DNA from: an uncultured Marinilabiliales bacterium
Lineage (GTDB): Bacteria; Bacteroidota; Bacteroidia; Bacteroidales; BM520
Assembly: GCA_937877575.1 (NCBI GenBank)
Contig: CALFIZ010000035.1
Span: 1-7,360, forward strand
Length of the DNA stretch: 7,360 nt
Direction: 5' to 3'
Both the position numbers and the translations under genes were made by a program. A model generated the notes under the pieces. The model saw nothing but the letters and a program-made list of their open reading frames with translations. It did not search any database and was not told the origin of the DNA. Each line of letters begins with the position of its first letter. The stretch's first letter is position 1. Shown here in pieces: positions 6,784 through 7,360 of this stretch.

Positions 6784-7360
6784 ATGATGACATTGTCACG
6801 GATATATTCCGACCTGGCTATTACATCCCCGATCTCTTCTGCTTCATGTACTGCCTTTTCCAGGTCCGCAGTCTTAACGGAAATGATATCCAGCAGACCG
6901 GAGAGCTTCTTAATGATATTTGTTTCATATATGCAGGACAGATCCGGATCCAGTGCTTTCTTTGCAGCTCCGTTTCCTGCAAGGTCAGCTGTATATTTTT
7001 CTATGGCCGGGCTGATATGTATCTTTGCCATGCCAACCATGGTGTTGCCCTCGATAATGACTGTACGGTTATAGTTTTCAAGCATGATCTCACATCTGGA
7101 CTTCAGCTCAGCCTCGCTGTAAACACCCTGTCTGGTCAGCATCTCGATATTCTTTGTATCCATAAGATGAGGCATACAGTCAGGAGTAGTCCTGTAGTTA
7201 AGAAGGCCACGCTCTTCTGTTGCTTCCTTTATCCAGGCATCATCATAGCCGTTTCCGTTGAATATGATCCTCTTATGGTTCTTAATGGTCATGCGGATGA
7301 TGTCATGCAGTGTATATTCAAAGTCCGAAGAAGCATCCAGCATATCCGCAAAGAACCGCA
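6765..7360 (-). pseudogene. glnN: Glutamine synthetase type III, internal/C-terminal fragment
   Basis: Glutamine synthetase makes glutamine from glutamate, ammonia and ATP; type III (GlnN) is the large, roughly 700-residue form found in Bacteroidetes, Firmicutes and cyanobacteria. The - strand is open from the window edge. The segment with RFFADMLDAS, RIIFNGNGYDDAWIKEA, RGLLNYRTTPDCMPHL, NIEMLTRQGVYSEAELKSR and ENYNRTVIIEGNTMVGMAK followed by ISPAIEKY is the conserved region joining the catalytic domain to the GSIII C-terminal domain. The ATG at 7343-7341 is internal, since in-frame conserved residues (RFFAD) continue upstream to 7360; the N-terminal two thirds lie outside. At the other end homology stops at RDNVI, the last roughly 30-60 residues are missing, and the stop at 6765 belongs to the joined DNA. 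Residue choices look Lachnospiraceae-like rather than Bacteroidales, which supports a foreign origin, but that taxonomic call is from memory. Confidence 0.85.
6778..6792. other. Chimeric junction between TPR-PD40 gene and antisense glnN
   Basis: To the left, the + strand reads as a PD40 protein. To the right, the - strand reads as type III glutamine synthetase, whose recognisable homology (RDNVI) stops at about 6786. The next six codons on the - strand (ILQRTQ, then TAA at 6765-6767) come from the reverse of the PD40 gene. The two genes converge inside each other's coding regions, with no terminator or intergenic DNA and a short GATGATGA stretch at the join. Chimeric assembly or ligation is the simplest cause. 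Confidence 0.75.

Noticed and set aside
6784..7074. A 96-codon + strand open frame near the right end
   Set aside because: It lies antisense to conserved glnN sequence and has no family resemblance.
1..7360. Defence system, CRISPR, phage or insertion-sequence content
   Set aside because: No repeat-spacer pattern, transposase, integrase, terminal inverted repeats or defence-type domains were seen in any credible reading frame, including at the two junctions.

Overview
The window reads as a roughly 6.6 kb Bacteroidetes (Bacteroidales-like) gene block flanked on both sides by short pieces that do not belong to it. The Bacteroidetes assignment rests on three things: an IspG of the three-domain Bacteroidetes/plant type, a secreted protease ending in a type IX secretion (T9SS) sorting domain, and a TPR/PD40 protein like the PorE/OmpA family of that phylum.

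Layout. 1-159 (+) is the last 52 codons of a ROK-family sugar kinase, clearly more GC-rich (about 61% by hand count) than what follows. Around 150-160 it runs straight into the middle of cysS. Only the C-terminal quarter of cysteinyl-tRNA synthetase is present, to 526. Four more genes follow on the + strand with almost no spacing: ispG (527-2101, 0 bp after cysS), an M6-type secreted metalloprotease with two PKD domains and a T9SS tail (2109-5003), an exported nine-repeat TPR protein (5005-6024), and a second exported TPR protein entering a PD40 propeller (6021 onward, ATGA overlap). That last gene is cut off near 6780-6790, where the sequence switches to the opposite-strand coding sequence of a type III glutamine synthetase (GlnN). 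The GlnN piece looks Firmicutes-like; it lacks its C-terminus at the junction and its N-terminus at the window edge.

How the genes fit together. cysS and ispG are housekeeping genes (translation; MEP isoprenoid pathway). The downstream three encode envelope or secreted proteins, and their 1 bp gap and 4 bp overlap indicate one transcript with translational coupling. A reasonable inference is a T9SS-exported protease made together with periplasmic/envelope TPR proteins, one of them resembling the T9SS-associated, peptidoglycan-linked PorE family. This is a suggestive arrangement, not a demonstrated new system.

The two ends are best explained as chimeric joins (assembly or library artefacts), because each cuts a conserved gene mid-domain and joins it to an unrelated gene. 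A real rearrangement cannot be excluded from sequence alone. No RNA gene, CRISPR array, insertion sequence or intergenic stretch over 300 bases was found; the block from 158 to about 6783 is essentially all coding.
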